NCBI GenBank assembly: GCA_905147135.1
Contig: LR990046.1
Coordinates: 19,064,501-19,128,500 of the forward strand
Reading direction: 5' to 3'
Length of the DNA: 64,000 nt
Origin: Blastobasis lacticolella
Taxonomy: Eukaryota; Arthropoda; Insecta; Lepidoptera; Blastobasidae
The notes under the pieces are model-generated. The model was given only the letters and a program-made list of their open reading frames with translations. It was not told where the DNA came from and ran no database searches. Position 1 is the first letter of the stretch, and each line of letters begins with the position of its first letter. Made by a program: the position numbers and the translations under genes. This document shows, one piece after another, positions 46,801-49,800 of this stretch.

Positions 46801-49800
46801 ACTTGAGCTAGCTCTGAGCGAGGCTCACAATGTCATAACAAAATATGAGCAGCGACGGTCTTGCGACCCACAACAAATATCCCAGTGTCTGTACGATGAA
46901 CTAGTAGAACCAGAATATGATCATCAAACAGTGTCTGGAAACACTTGTGACCCTTGCAATTCCTGGACCACATCCACGTCATCTTCACTTAACATAAATA
47001 GAAATAAAAAATCAAAACGAGTACCTAAATTGAAAAAATGTATGAAAAAGACATATCATAAAGTAAAGTTATCAAGGCAAAACAAAATTATTCACCACTT
47101 ATCCAAAACAACGAATCAGTTACGAAATGATTTTGAAGAATGTAATTCAGAATTGGTACGTGCGCAACAAACCCATACCACGGAGACACACGAGACGTAT
47201 AAAAAAATTAAAAAATTGCAAATAGACTTAAATATAGTAAATAGAAAATATAAAATTGCACAGAGTGAAATAATGACTTGGAGAGAAGCTATCTCTGAAA
47301 TGGTCAAATTGTCAAATGAAAACTCGGACATGATCGAACGTCTGATGGCTGCCAAAGAAGGGGAATGTGAGTGTGTCGCCTCGCAGCTTCAGCGCCCCGC
47401 GCCCCGGCCGCAAAACACTGTCGTCGCCCCCGAGGCGCACGCGGTTAACGTCGAGCCCGCGGTCGCCGGGTGTAAGGCCGTGGCCTCCCCGGCCTTCGCG
47501 TCCACCTCTTCCACCGCGGCTCACATCGTCGGGCCCCACAAAGCTTCAGCCGCCCCGGCCGTCGCGGCCACATCTTATGCCGCCGCTGCCGCTGGAAGTT
47601 GAGCTATTCATGAACGGTGAGAATGTTGATATTTTTTGCATTACTGAACATTGGTTAAAAGATCACCAGCTCATATTTGGCTTTAACAACCATAAACTTG
47701 CAAGTTCGTTCACAAGAGGGCAGGCAATTCATGGAGGTTCCCTAATACTTGCTCGTAATTGCCTAAAATGCAAGGAACGCACTGATATTGTCAAGCTGTC
47801 TGTTGAACGATCTGCTGAAATTGCCTGTATAGAACTTGAGCGACTTATTGTAATGAGCGTATACAGACCTCCGGCTTCATCATTTGATTTGTTCGAGAAA
47901 ATTATGGATGAAGCCCTTATTAAAGTTAGCAATTGTAATAAAAATATTGTTGTTTGTGGAGATTTTAATATAGATTTATTGGACGTATCTTGTAAATATA
48001 CTGGTAGGCTAATATCATTATTTAAGTGTCATAATTTAATCAACTTATTTTTAGAGCCTACTAGAATAACAAGTACTACATCAACTTGTCTAGACAACAT
48101 TTTTTGTGATATCCAGGCATGTAGCCAGTCTGTAATAAACAAATTACAATCCGATCATTGTGGTCAATTAGCTGTGTTTAATGTTAATATGAGGAAAGAA
48201 ACAAAAAATACTATTAAATTTGTACCAATTAACAACAACCGTCTAAACAGTTTTAGAAATAACATTATAGAGAAATCATCTAATTTAAAGTATTTTGATG
48301 ACCCAAATGAATATTATAATTCAGTTTTACACATGACAAAAACTGAAAGTAATAGTATATTCAAACCAAAGGTGAAGGCAGTAAACAGCAAACTTATGTT
48401 TAGCGATTGGGCGACAGCAGGAATACATAAGAGTAGAAATAAATTATATGAGCTCTATGCAGAACGGGCGTATAATAATAGCGTAGAATTTGCTGAGTAT
48501 GTTAAACATTATTCGAAGTTATTTAAACGCGTTTGTGCTACAGCTAAATCGAATTTAGTTAAACACAAACTAAAAAATAGCACAGATGTAGTAAAATCCA
48601 CATGGCAGATAATAAATAGTGAAACTGGAAAAGTAACAAATCGCGATACTAAGTACAGTTTAAAGCTAAATGATAATGTTGTTACCAAAAACTCTGAAGT
48701 TGCGGAGGCATTCAATAATTTTTTTACAGACATTCCAGTGTCAACTACGAAATCCTTAAATTCGTCTCCTGCTCTCGCTGAATCCTTGTTAAAACAAAAT
48801 GTACCCGAGAGTGTCATCGATTTTAAGTTCGAGCATGCAACACCTCAAGATATAGTTAAGGCTTTTAAAACTATAAAAATGAAAGCAACTGCCGACATTG
48901 ATGGTATGTCAGTAAAAATTATTAGCTCTGTAATTGATGTTATTGCTGTCCACTTAGCGAATATATTTAATAATTGTGTTGATAATGGTGAATTTCCTGA
49001 CCTGATGAAGCACAGTAAAGTTATTCCATTGTTGAAAACTGGTAATACAACGGATCCTACAAATTTTAGACCAGTTTCAATTTTACCGACTCTAAGTAAA
49101 ATATTTGAGAAAATCATATTAAATCAACTAAAAGCTCATTTTTATGGAAGTAACCTATTGCATCATAAACAATTCGGTTTTACTCGCGGTCGTTCAACAA
49201 CTGATGCAGGTGTTGAACTTATTAAACATATCTTTGGGGCGTGGGAGGAATCACGTGATGCCTTAGGGGTTTTCTGTGATTTATCCAAAGCCTTTGATTG
49301 CGTTAATCATGACATTTTGGTCAGGAAATTACAACATTATGGAATAAAGGACTTGGCCCTGAACTTGCTAAATTCATACTTGAGTCATAGAATTCAAAAA
49401 GTTGATGTGAACGGAGAGATATCTATGGGGTCTGTTGTCTCTATGGGTGTCCCCCAGGGATCTATTTTGGGCCCGTTTTTGTTTCTTGTTTATGTAAATG
49501 ACTTACCGTACTTTGTAAAAGATGCCCATGAAATTGTCTTGTTCGCGGACGATACATCTTTAGTGTTTAAAGTAAAAAGACAACAATTAACATATGAAGA
49601 CGTGAACAAGGCTATTGCAGAAGTGGTAAACTGGTTTACGGTTAATAATTTATTACTGAATGGCAAGAAGACAAAATGTTTAAAATTCTCTTTGCCAAAT
49701 GTTAGATCAGTGCCCACTAATGTACAAATAAAAGGCGAAAATTTGAATTTTGTTGATTCTACAGTATTTTTAGGCTTTACCCTGGATAATAAATTGCAAT

